DNA of 64,000 bases from Gymnopilus junonius (taxonomy: Eukaryota > Basidiomycota > Agaricomycetes > Agaricales > Galerinaceae): contig JADNYJ010000014.1 of NCBI GenBank assembly GCA_015501075.1, forward strand, positions 124,001 to 188,000, written 5' to 3'. A program made the translations under genes and the position numbers. The notes under the pieces were generated by a model, which saw nothing but the letters and a program-made list of their open reading frames with translations, searched no databases and was not told the origin of the DNA. Positions 44,869 through 57,351 of this stretch are shown piece by piece; positions within the stretch are counted from its first letter, which is position 1; each line of letters opens with the position of its first letter.

Positions 44869-47800
44869 ATGACTATCTGGCCTATTCCTGACCATGGCGA
44901 TGAATGTGTTAGTGTGCGTCTGCATTTTGCAGGATTTTATTTCTCTGGGGATTGAGTGTCACTCTGTAGCTCTCTTCGAAGTACAGCTCACTATTCACAC
45001 CGCCAAACTCGTGTTCCTTCGTTCTCGAATCCAGGCCAATCTCGCCAAGGTTGGAAGTGGGAAATATCGATGCCGTTCCATTTTCTGTTCGTTGCTGTCC
45101 ATTTCAATGATTCCCTACGTTTGGATCACGCATATATGCACTCAAACTCTTGACGATATCCCGCTTTACTGATTTTATTTCATAGCAAAACTTCGCGGAT
45201 CTATTCGAAGACCTCGGGCTACATGCGGCGTCTGTTAATTCACAAAAATGGCAAATCCCAGGTCATAGAAGTCCCGATACCAGCTATGATATCGAGGTGT
45301 GCATAGTTTATTTTCCGCCTTGGTTGGCGTTGACGGTAATTACCTCAGAGCCATACCAATGTTAAGGAGATTGATCCCGCGTGGAAGCGTGATGGTATTG
45401 AGGTGACTTTTTCCTTTTTCATTCATATATGCGCCCTAATAATCCTATTTGTCCAGGAAATCCTGATCATATCTCCGAAACGACCAGGCGGACTGCCGAC
45501 TATTCATGAGGATGTCGGCGAAGTGTCCATGAGCATGACGATTGGCGACAAGGTAGTAGACATTTGTTCTTCTTGATACCTCTACTTATATCGTGTCTCT
45601 ACAGCCTACTGCAGTTCTGTCCGATTTTGAAATCGAAGAGTTGGATCAGGCGGCTCAAGGGTGGACCTAAGTGGCAATACCAAGACGTGCAAAAGGCGTG
45701 ATGACAAGTCGGGAAAAAAGTACTTCATAAAGAGAAGAAGAGCCAGGAAAGATTCGGGCTCAGTCGAGCGCATCATTTTGGAGAGTTTGACGAGTCGATC
45801 TCTTCCTTTTGTCGAGTGCCTGCATTGGGCTTTCCAAAACGGAGAGTATGGCTACTTGGTCATCGTGAGTGTTCGTATTCTCTCTGTTGTGGCATGCGTT
45901 TATTTTCTTGTTTTATTCAAGGATTATCACCCTGGTATTACTCTGGCCGATCTCATTGCACACCGCGGCTCCTTAGAATCACACCGCGCAATGTTTTATG
46001 CCTCCGAACTTGTAAGGTATCCTTTGTAGTCTGTGCGAACTTAAATGCTGAGCAAATCCCTATTTTATAGGTATCTGCCATCTCTAGCTTACACGACTCG
46101 GGGATTGTTCACCGTGATATCCAACCGCAGAATATCGTCCTTGATGCACAGGGCCACATTGTACTGACGAACTTCACTCACGCCGAGACATTACCAGGCC
46201 GTCGTTCAGGGAGCTCTGAAGGATCTATTGCATGGAATTTAGGTGATTCTGGTACTTTCAAGATGAACGAATATCGTGCTCCAGAGCTGTACCTTGGTTG
46301 GTGTCATGACGGCGCGGTGGATTGCTGGTCATTTGGGATGGTTTTATATTACATGTTCTTCCTAAGGGTGAGTCGGGTTTGTCTCTGTTCAAGTCGACAC
46401 AAACCTTACGGTCTGTCCCAGCATCCGTACGGTGGTCCAGAAAGTGAACAGGATGACAGGTGGTTTTACGATCGAGTTGTTGGGTTTGCAATACCTACAG
46501 AGGCTTTAAGGCTTGTACATCCTATGGCAAGAGATTTGATCTTGAAGGTAAGAATTTTCAACGTTAAATTGACTATTCTTTCTGATCTCTTTCCGGCTAG
46601 TGTTTGGAACGAAACGCATCCATGAGGTGGACCATGCATAAGATCAAGACGCATGGCTATTTCGTGCAGGTGTATGTGCCTCTTTCTTCCGGGAACTCTA
46701 TGGACGGGATAATGATATTAAATTGACAGCGACTGGGATCAAGTGTCTGCAAAAAGATTGGACGGTGTGTTATGGTCCTTCAGACGTATTCCGGCGTTGA
46801 CCCCGCTTTTAGTTCCCTCTTTCGGAGGGTTGTCCCTTGAACTCGACCGAACAACCGTTCTCCCTGAGGCACAGAAGCGCATATCTATTAATCCATTACT
46901 CGACAATGAGCGACAGTTGTCTTGAACCTGACCAGTGCCCTATGCAGGACAGAGTTACTCAGAGAGTTACCTGAAAGCAAATCTGGGCCAGAAGCCTCAG
47001 CGCCCATCTTGCCCAAAGTTTTGAAACCCATAGTCAATATATCTATTCCTGCGATCATTCCGGAAGAGAACGAGTCAACCTCAATTTCTGCAAGCACTGG
47101 TCATCCTTGCGAAGAACACCAGCAAGTCCCGAGAGAAGAGGCCTTGGACCCTACGGAACGAATGTCGCGTTTCTGGGCCGATATAGATCGCGATGAAGGT
47201 GGCACTGCAACCTCAACCATCTCTTTGGAATTTGGCGAATCAAACGGTCTTCATTACACTAAAGCGCCAAAGTTGAGGAAACACCGTTCCGCTATTCAGA
47301 CTACCCATCGGTTGTTCAGCCTCAGCACGTCGTCGTTCCACAACAAGCTTCGTAGGAAGCCACGATCGACAAGTGCACTTCGGCAGCCTAAAGTCGCTCA
47401 GAAGCCTGCGGAGCCGATCGACGGTCTGCCCAATGGTGTGCATCAGATTGGGAGTGGGATTGGCTTTACGTACAACATGCCTGCTGCTGCGCCCAGCAAG
47501 GCATCTGTGTGTTCATTCGTCACTCCAACGTGTACTCATCTCTTCCATGGTCGATTCTCCAGGCGCGGACCTTCTGGGCGCAGGTCAGCCAGAGTCAAGA
47601 CAGAGACGCTTGAAGACGATGTGATCAATATCATTGTAAGCAGTGCTTCTGCTTCTGCTGTAAATGAAACATCGCAAGCGGTGGACGATGGTCCTGACGC
47701 AGTTATGCAAGAACAAGAGACTGGTGCGCGAATGGGGTCTCGTGTCAGAGAGGAAGTGGGCAACGGGACGTTCATCCGAGAAATGTACCGTGCGCCGAGC

Positions 47801-48175
47801 TGGATCCTCTCTCCTCCTGATAATCTCCCCTCTCCTCTGGCTCTGGTGAACTCGAACACAGACACGGCCACTTCTGTCTCGTCGACTGGCAGTCCCGCTG
47901 AAACAGAACTCTTGACTCCTGCTACTTTGGTTGATTGTCCTGAGGATTACGATGGTGATGAGGTGACAATTTCGATTCCCAAAGGCCTGCAGATCGAGTT
48001 GGATGCCGATCTTTCTGAGCTAGCGAGGGGTCCGGATTCGACGTTGCGATTGGTCCCTCCTGTTCCACCAGAGATGAGATTTTCGTACGATGGTGAATCT
48101 CGTAGCGGCGGAGTTGGTCATGATCAGTCAATGTTCTCCGAGGAGGAAAGTTCTGTCGTTGTCGCAGATGCTTGA
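44869..48175 (+). CDS. AGC-like protein kinase with altered DFG motif
   Basis: The start MTIWPIPDHGDE is tentative and the exons before 45.45 kb are uncertain. A segment EILIISPKRPGGLPTIHEDV precedes the kinase domain: glycine loop GSGGSRVDLSG; Lys in KYFIKRRRA; ERIILESLTSRSLPFVECLH; after introns HPGITLADLIAHRGSLESHR, FYASELV; catalytic loop GIVHRDIQPQNIVLD; then GHIVLTNFTHAE, where DFG is replaced by TNF; YRAPELYLGWCHDGAVDCWS; PMARDLILKCLERN. A ~400-residue Ser/Pro-rich tail follows to 48175. The missing Mg-binding Asp suggests a pseudokinase, although HRD, Lys and Asn remain. Near 45.64 kb one frame change separates FEIEELDQAAQG from the glycine loop. Confidence 0.72.
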
Positions 48176-48604
48176 GTTTGAGCCACTCACCACTCAGTCC
48201 CCGGAAACCCCAGAAGATGTCAGGCCGGGATATCCCAGCTTTCATTAATATTTCCTTACTCCTTGTCATTTCCTTTTTTTTCGTTGATGTTGATTTCTTG
48301 TTTTATTTTGCCACGTTAGCGTTGCCTACTATTTTCCACACAGTGTGCCGGTGTATCCTCCATTCCCCTCCTTTCGTCGCATTTTCTATCTTTCGTTTTA
48401 TATGACTTGGTTTAAGCTTGTTCCTTAAGATGCGGTCATGATTTCAGCAATTGTAAAAATATGTTGAATCCTGCGACCTGGTTATCAAGCCGAGAAAAGA
48501 CCAAGAAGCTGAATGCGTGAGGTATGTCAACGAAAAGTTATCCATTACCGTCCCTGAATACAGCATTGTCGGATATAAGCTGGAGCCTATTGCCATATTA
48601 GCTT
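48176..48604. other. Convergent intergenic region
   Basis: The AGC-like kinase gene and the MYND gene converge here. T-rich, no gene or RNA recognised. Confidence 0.5.
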
Positions 48605-49693
48605 CTATGCCTTTTCCGCCTCGGCCTGCTCCTTCGCCTCTTTGACTGGGGTATCAGCCGCCTCACAAAAGTGTTTGTGGAAAGGCCAAGCTGCAAGTTG
48701 ATGTTCCGCATCGCAATAATACGCCTTCTGCATTTTGTACACCTCTTGAGGTCTTGACCACGCGGAGGAGCCCCACAATGCCCGCACCAGGGCTCATTAG
48801 TGCGATTATCCCATCTCACTTTCACTCTTTCCGCGACTTTTCTAAGCCACGCACTATCCGGCGCGTCGTTTATCCGCTGGCTCAACTTTGCCTGCTTGAA
48901 GGTGTTGCGTTTAGCAAACTTGTCTAGTCGGGACAGGTATTGCGCGATAGGTTCGAGGACGAACAGACCACGACCTTTGAACCCGCGCCCTACGTCTCCA
49001 AATTGGAGTGAAGCGAGGTCGAGGATGGTGTCAATGTCACCGCCTGGTGTAGCGAATCCCAGAACAGCGTGGATGATAGTAGGATCCGCCCCTGAGATGT
49101 ACGTCATATTATCTGGAAAGACAGTTGCGACGGTCAAAGAGTTCTGTTCGATGAGGTTAAACTCGACGATGAGGCGTTCCAGCGCAAGTGTGCTGTAGAT
49201 TCTCGGTTTATCCTTTTCCACCGTGCGCACGCGGATGCGGATGAATTGCGGGAAGAGGTCGATGAGGTGCTGGAAGAGAGTGACGGTTCTGAAGCACCCG
49301 TCGTGGTTCCTGCTTTGCCAGTAGTACGTCTCGAGCTGCTTTGACGTGAGATTCTTTATACTTGTAGGTACCGGCTGGGGAGTATATTCGAAGGCAAGTC
49401 GGCTCATCCACCCCATCCGAGTCTTTCGAGTTGGGCGGCGGACGTGCCCTGTCAAAGACCAATCCTGTCCTCGGCACGGTCGTCTTAGCCCACTCGGGAT
49501 CGAGGACGCGTATGGTCTGAAAATCGGAGGTGGTGGCTACTTCTCGTAGCTTTGCATGCCTGAATCGGGGCTCTGTCGCTGCGCGTTCGTAGTTGAGGAG
49601 GAGAGAGATGTCGTGCAGGTCGAGCATGTGGTCTTCGTAGTTTTCATCGAATGGCGGTAGGATTACCTCATTAGTGTCAACTTCATCGCCCAT
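48605..49693 (-). CDS. MYND zinc-finger protein
   Basis: Start MGDEVDTNEVILPPFDENYE. The body contains HDISLLLNYERAATEPRFRH, VPTSIKNLTSKQLETYYWQS, LALERLIVEFNLIEQNSLTV and an ILDLASLQFGDVGRGFKGRG segment. The C-terminus carries a MYND finger: CGHCG...LKRCTKC..AYYC..EHQ..AWPFHKHFC. MYND fingers mediate protein-protein contacts, often with chromatin or signalling partners. Two one-base frame changes interrupt it, one in a GGGG run near 49410 and one inside the finger between CTKC and KAYYC near 48730. Because the finger cysteines and histidine are all preserved on both sides, I suspect sequence error rather than decay. Family-specific role unknown. Confidence 0.75.
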
Positions 49694-49806
49694 TGTTGTT
49701 GTTGTGTGTAATAGTACTTATGAGTTGTTGAAATTTGAATGGAGGAGGTGAGGAAAGAGTAAAAATACAAGTTATTTTTAGACTCGATCGTTATGATCAC
49801 CGCAAG

Positions 49807-49889
49807 TCGGATATGGTGTAACGGCTAACATTATCGCCTCTCAAGATTTCAGGATTTGAACCCCTCGGGATTCGACTCCTCGTATCCGA
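49807..49889 (+). tRNA. tRNA-Glu(CTC)-like sequence, probably degenerate
   Basis: A perfect 7-bp acceptor stem (TCGGATA with TATCCGA), a typical tRNA-Glu D arm (GTGTAACGGCTAACAT, all four pairs) and the loop CTCTCAA with anticodon CTC are present, and GATTCGACT resembles the T loop. However, the 3' strand of the anticodon stem (expected GCGAT) is absent, the T stem has one mismatch, and the length is 83 instead of 72 nt. It is therefore a tRNA pseudogene, or a tRNA with an intron arrangement I cannot resolve. Confidence 0.5.
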
Positions 49890-49966
49890 ATATATAGTTC
49901 GAGACCTTTTTCTTGCCTGTCACAGACATACATACGCAAGTTGGAATATATTCCCGTGGATTTATT

Positions 49967-52382
49967 TTACAGAGGGTGAGCAAGTGTCAAGTTGTTTAAG
50001 AATGCGAGCTGCGAAGATCTAAACGTGTCCAATGTAATGGTCGTAGGAATTAGTCCATCCAAGAACGTCAACATCTGTGGCGACTGAGGAGTGTATTGAG
50101 GCCACATAACATTGCCAAAGCCATTAGGGTTCAGTGTGGTCACAAAGCGTACGAGATAATTGGTGAGCTCTTCGCCTCCGTATACGTTCAGTAAGTCGGT
50201 GACATGGAACTATAGAAAAGGTGGGTTACAAATACTACTGAGTGAGGGACTCGTCACTCACCGAACCGAGGGTGGGCGTTGTCTTGAAACGTTGGCTCAC
50301 TGAAGGAATTATCAACGGCCGTTACTCAATGTGCCAAAGAATCACTCACGAAATGCGAACACTGTCTGTTTTCCAGACCGATTCTGCAGAAGGAATCGCC
50401 GTGGCGCTTGGAATACCAAGTCTCCTTGGAAGGATGCCAGCCGCTTGAATTGTGGTGTGAGCGCATTGGTTACTCCAGTGTTGAACGGAGAGCCTTGCGT
50501 CGGATTGTCTGGGTAAAGGCTAGCAAGTTGAGTCATTTCGTCATCCGTCACGCCTATGCCCTGCAGGAGTGTATTTTGGACGTAATCGACAAACTCGGCA
50601 TCCGTTCTAAGTACGAAATTTTAGACCATGCAGACTTCAGTGGCTTGCAGTACTTACGTGACATTCAGCGTCGAAAACGAGAAAAGCGTTCCCTCGTCAT
50701 CGCAGTCGCCTAAGTAGTTATGGATCAGACTGGTGACCCTTGTCCAAAAGAAGAAAGACTTACCGCTCACGAATGGGACATTCGCAATGATGCCCTGTTG
50801 CACGAGCTTCTGTGGATGGTCGGTCAAAAACACGCCATCTGCTCGAGCAGGCCAAGCTAAGTTCAAAGACTTGAAGCACAAACGAACGGTGAGCATGGCT
50901 CAGGAATGATACAAAAATCATTACCTGAAAGTCAAAAATCCCAGGAGCTTTATTGATAGCCGCCTTGAAAACGTCCACAGGCAATTGGCGGATGCATTCC
51001 AGAGTATCAGCCGATCCCTCACAGCCCGTCTCTTGGACAATCATATCATACAGCGGTTGTCCTTCGGTGATCTCTCCTAGCGGCATGGCTGAGCCAGATT
51101 GCATGAAAGCAGCGCGGAAGAGGCCTTCGTTGTTGCCGCCATTTGCGACAAGCTGAAGAGCCACGGAAATGGCCCCTGCCGATTCACCCCAACTAGGAAG
51201 AAAATGTTGTTAGGACATATGTCGATGTCTTATCGCCAAAATAATTACATTGTAACTTTGGTTGGATCTCCACCGAAAGCGCTTATGTATTTCTGGATCC
51301 ATCTCATTGCCTGGCGCTCTACAAGGAGCACAAGAATGCTCGTGTCAACCGATGGACAAACTGAGAAACTAAATCAGCTTACGGTCTTGCAGGCCTAGAT
51401 TCCCAACACCTGCCGCCTTAACCTCCTTGCTTGCCAAGAATCCAAAACCTGTTCTGAATTTGTCGATTCAAGCTGCCTCGAAGATTGACCTTGACTAACC
51501 GTTGATCCTGACGACGAGTACCGTTCAGCGCTCTGAAAGAGGCAGTCGTAAAGGAAACTCACCTATAATTGATGCTTGCATAGACAATGGGCATCCCGAG
51601 TAGAATAGAGCGTTCAACGATCACGCTACCGTCATACCTAAAATTCTCTTAGGGACTAGCTTTGGACCTTTTTCAAGTTTTCTTACAATGGAAATGACGC
51701 GGTTCCTCTTTCGAAACCACCTAATCAAAAGTCAGAAACATAGGGAGGAGACAGAAACAACAAGCAATTCTACCTCCATATATCCACTGCATAAGTTATG
51801 AGCATGAGCTACATAGAAATCGAAGTCAAAGGAACGCACAAGAACGACAGGTAGTTTCGACTTTGAGGTAGTCGTTGACGGAGTGACAACATTGATAGTC
51901 AAGCCTGTCGAAGGAATAAACAAAAGAGTCAAAGAATCAAAAAAAAAGCATACAGTCTTCAGAGTCAGGGAAGATTGCATCAATCCCAAGGTTGGTTATT
52001 AGATCAATAGTTTGCGAGGCCAAACCAGGTGGCAGAGGCAAACCAGTCTGCTGCTGTGGACAGGCGAGCCCAAAGGTGGTCGCTAGGTGACTCCCGTTGT
52101 ATGGCGAGTTTGGTTGAGGAAGTCGGAGTCGGAGGTCTCCAACACTGTCAACATCAACAACAGATCAGCGTATTGCAAAACACAGGGTCGTATATGCAGG
52201 GCCACTTACGGTGGCTGAGCATAGGGAATACCAAGAAATTGTGAGACCCCTCCGACTGATATGCCAGTGAAAGTGCCAGAGTCAAGCTCCACAACGGGCC
52301 CAACAAGCGCAGCTCCATTGGCAATTCTAAAACTAGGCAGCAAAAGGCAGAGCCAAGACAATAGTCTGCTACCTTTAAGCAT
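49967..52382 (-). CDS. Secreted type-B carboxylesterase/lipase
   Basis: Alpha/beta-hydrolase of the cholinesterase/Candida rugosa-lipase type, hydrolysing carboxylic esters; probably secreted. Start MLKGSRLLSWLCLLLPSFRI gives a signal peptide ending near ANGA. Then GPVVELDSGTFTGISVGGVS, FLGIPYAQPP; CLTINVVTP; oxyanion-region block; the nucleophile elbow WGESAGAISVALQ; FMQSGSAMPL; ARADGVFLTDHPQKLV; CDDEGTLFSFS with the acid residue; and FHVTDLLNVYGGEELTNYL with the catalytic His. It ends LTLAHPL. About ten introns, most 50-60 bp, some with less obvious borders (51.2-51.6 kb). Neighbouring conserved cysteines (ETGCEGSADTLECIR) fit the disulfide loop of the family. No frameshift is evident. Confidence 0.88.
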
Positions 52383-53179
52383 GTCGAAAACAATGGCTGT
52401 AAAAAGAGAAGACCCTTCGCTATAGGAAGCCAGCCAGTATACCACCTGAGACTAGCATTAAATAAGATTCTCGTGGAGAGAATAAAATAGACACGGTGAT
52501 GATCGACTCCGACACTGACTTCACAATCAATACATTTATCAAAATTAAATGCGAGGGAGGCGCGTCACAAGGCCATCAAGCACAAGGCGAAGAAAACGTT
52601 TGTCCACATTTCATAAATTCAGAAGACGAAACTTGGACAGAACGGGAGCAGAACCAAGATGAATATTCCCAGCGAGACCTATTCTCGGAGGAGAAGACGC
52701 AAGGTGGTACGGTCACAGTGGTCGCGTACGCTCCCATGAATTGGCGTCCTAAAGTGTCTGATGCGGTGTGAACGTGATGACAGGTCAGTCAAATGCCAGG
52801 AAACAAACACATTATCACGAGCCAACCTGATCCTTCTCCTGTCATCGTTGGAGCAGAGCCTGGCTGGTGATCCCAGTCGGGTATTTATACATGAAGCTCA
52901 TCCGTCCAAGTCGCGGAAGCTCAGAAAAAGATTAGGCAGGGCAGATCAAGCACCTAGTACTTGTTTGACCTTGGCCCGCGTTCAAGTCGAATGAATGATT
53001 CTCGAAGGCGGAGAGGGTTTCAGGGCTATCTCAGCCTATCTGAATGACTAGATATCTTCAATATGTGGATGGTGGTATAGAGGGAGACGACAGACTGCAC
53101 AAAGTGAGATACATAAGCCGAGGTTTAAGTTACGAGTCCATCCAAAAACCAATGTTAAGATTGTCGTTCCATACAACTT
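52383..53179. other. Intergenic, no gene seen
   Basis: This is upstream of the esterase and downstream of VPS4. Two short open stretches on the plus strand lack any motif. Promoter of the esterase expected here. Confidence 0.5.
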
Positions 53180-54792
<1,613 letters not shown>

Positions 54793-55698
54793 GTTGGTTT
54801 GCGCAGTCCTGGAGAAGGGAATCCGTAGTCGTTTCTATTTGAACAGCAGAGTTCAATGCCAAGAATAAGATACGCTGATTACCTTTATTTGTGAGTCACT
54901 CCTTTGACTTTAGATGTAAACAGAGATATAAATAGCTTTCGTCCACTTTATTGTACCCGACAAGTGCCCGACATAGACTTGCCATTATACTCTTATTGTC
55001 GTTCCGTTACCATAGCCTGTCCCTTTCGCCCACAGTAAACTTTTGTTTATTGTAAGGATATTGACATCGGCCCATACAAGAATTAGTTTTGTGCCCAAGC
55101 TCCGCAGACTCAAGGTTGAAGGGATCTGGAGCGTCTAGAACTTGCTTTCTACACGTGTATGATCCATGCCGAATTCACGGTGCGATCTCCAGAACTCCAG
55201 TCTTTCTGTCATATTCCATCGATGAAGCAGACCTTGATAACCTCTCTGACTTTCCTTATTCTGTATCTTCCGCATATTTTCCTAACCTAACAAGGCAGTG
55301 AATCATGATTCCCGACTTGAAGCCACCTGCGTCGAATCCATCATAATCACCGAAAGGCGAGAAAGAGAGGATGTTGGGTAACTATAACGGACATCTTGCC
55401 TCTTTGAGTCATGACAATGAATTTTCTTGTACCCATTTGGCCTCAACATGAGTGGCACGCACGCCCTTTTACAACACAAAGGGAGTTCGCGTACCGTGTG
55501 GCCCACAGCCCCCTTCCCAAAAAGATATAAAGACCCGTGCTGGGACCCCGCACTGCATATCCCTAACTGATCATAAGTCTCTCCCAGATCATATCTCCAT
55601 CTCCATCCACATCCACACTCACATCTCCATCTCTATCTCAACTCATCTGTACGGCTCCCGTTATTATATTATATCCAACCCCACATCCCATTCCCGTC
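54793..55698. other. Divergent intergenic region VPS4 / PWWP-like gene
   Basis: About 0.9 kb. The right part holds a TATA box and a CATCTCCAT-rich leader for the rightward gene. No additional gene is recognised; a plus-strand open stretch at 55.09-55.30 shows no motif. Confidence 0.5.
55526..55531 (+). promoter_or_regulatory. TATA box and CATCTC-rich leader
   Basis: TATAAA lies 168 bp upstream of the next ATG and is followed (55588-55645) by a pyrimidine-rich tract of repeated CATCTCCAT/CATCCACA units, typical of a transcribed 5' leader of a well-expressed basidiomycete gene. Confidence 0.45.
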
Positions 55699-56320
55699 AT
55701 GCCTTCCATTGCTCCCTCCACACCGTCCAAAGCTGAGTCTAGCAACGCCGGGACAAAACTTCGTTCCTCCACTCCTGATGAACTGGAACAATGGGCAGAA
55801 AAAGTTGACAGACGGACATCCTTACTGGATATCTACGACCTTGACGAAGCAATCGACTACCCGTTCAGAGTACGTTCCAGTATATTTATATAAAATTACC
55901 TCGTGTTGGTTGTCGTGAGCCACTTACTAAGTTCTTTTGAACAGGACGGAGATGTAGTCTGGGTACGCACAAAAGAATATAATTGGTGCCCAGGCAGAGT
56001 CGTAGGTAAAAACATTCGCGTGGGCCAGACCCGTAAAGTAAGCATTGAAGCCATTGCATTCTGCAGTGCATTCGGGCTATGTACACAGGGCGCTTATTCT
56101 AATAATTTCCTTTCCGCAGCAAAAGCAAGGCTTCTATTACCCCGTCAATTTTGGCGCCAAATCCAATATCCGTAAATATTTCGCGCCGCTCAATGGCGAA
56201 ATCAAGCCTGATGCAAGGGTAGTCAGGCATCTGCTCCTTAACGAGGGATGGCTGGAGGACGAATACGAAGAATCCATGGCGTCGGACTCGTCAAACGATT
56301 TATACGAAGATGAAGAGTGA
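55699..56320 (+). CDS. Small PWWP/Tudor-like protein
   Basis: Three exons, with introns GTACGT...GAACAG and GTAAGC...CCGCAG. Start MPSIAPSTPSKAESSNAGTK; SSTPDELEQWAEKVDRRTSL; DLDEAIDYPFR. Exon 2 gives DGDVVWVRTKEYNWCPGRVV, which has the D-x-V-W-V-R...W-x-P-G-x-V pattern of PWWP-type beta-barrels that bind modified histones or nucleic acid. Exon 3 gives FYYPVNFGAKSNIRKYFAPL, IKPDARVVRHLLLNEGWLED and an acidic tail (SDSSNDLYEDEE). About 145 residues. I cannot name the family. A chromatin role is inference from the barrel-like motif alone. Confidence 0.68.
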
Positions 56321-57351
56321 TATCGTAATAATAACTTCAATTCATTGTGGGGCTCTCTTATTGATGGGCATACAGCATCTTCATTGTACTTAATATTTCG
56401 GGCATTTTGATTTCGCATTCACGGTACCTAGACTATTGTACAACATTTAGCATCCCTTAGGTTAACATTCACTCATTATTGTACTCCAATGGTGGCCGAT
56501 TCAATTCAATCTAATCAACGACAATATGAATGAGCATTATTCTTCTCAGAACTCAATTGACCTCAACTAGCCGTAATCGAGATTGAAGGACCAGCAAAGT
56601 TCGAACACTTTGAGCCGCTCGTCCAAATCAAGAAATGTGTGGCGCACATTGAGCACACAAAACATTCGGTTACTTGCCTAGGAATTTGTCAGACTAGAAA
56701 AAAAAATATCAGATGGTGAAATCACGATCGTAATTCCCAAATTATGTACACTACATATATACGCAGAACAACAACGACGAAATCACGCCGGACTGTACCG
56801 TACTATACCATGGACATCAACAGCTGGAGCAAAGAAAGCAAAAAAAATCAATTGGAAGTAAAACGACAAAATCACCCATTCATAGATATCTTGCACCCAG
56901 GCGTGTGAGGGAGAACAGAATGGATTTCCTCACGGCAAAGAAAGCACAAGTGGGACAGCGGGGCTCAAAAGTAATAATATGTGAAGCGAAAGAAACCAAC
57001 GTGCGTACTCGAAAAGAAGCTATCAACCGCGACCTCACAAAGGAGTGATGGTGAGATAAAACCCAAGCGATCATATAAAAGAGGTTTGAAGTGGAACTTG
57101 AAGTGAAAGTGAAGCATTGGGAGATGAACCAACGAACTTTAGAGGAACATGGGGCCACGGAAATTGATCAGGAACAACATGCAAAAAAAAACCCCTGAAA
57201 AAACCAAATTAACGAGGCAAGAATGTTCGAACTCAGTGTCAGCGTCAAGTGAACAAAGGTATCTTTCACTGCAAAGTAAATAAAACGAAGGCGTCAGCAG
57301 CAAACCCCGACAACATTCCAAAACGCAAACTCACCGACAAAAAATTCCCAA
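56321..57351. other. Convergent intergenic region
   Basis: About 1 kb between the PWWP-like gene and the HAL4-like kinase, which converge. AT-rich 3' flanks; no gene, tRNA or repeat recognised. Confidence 0.5.

Noticed and set aside
47536..47871. 111-codon minus-strand frame inside the AGC-like kinase tail
   Set aside because: Shadow of the 417-codon Ser/Pro-rich tail, which continues the kinase gene on the plus strand.
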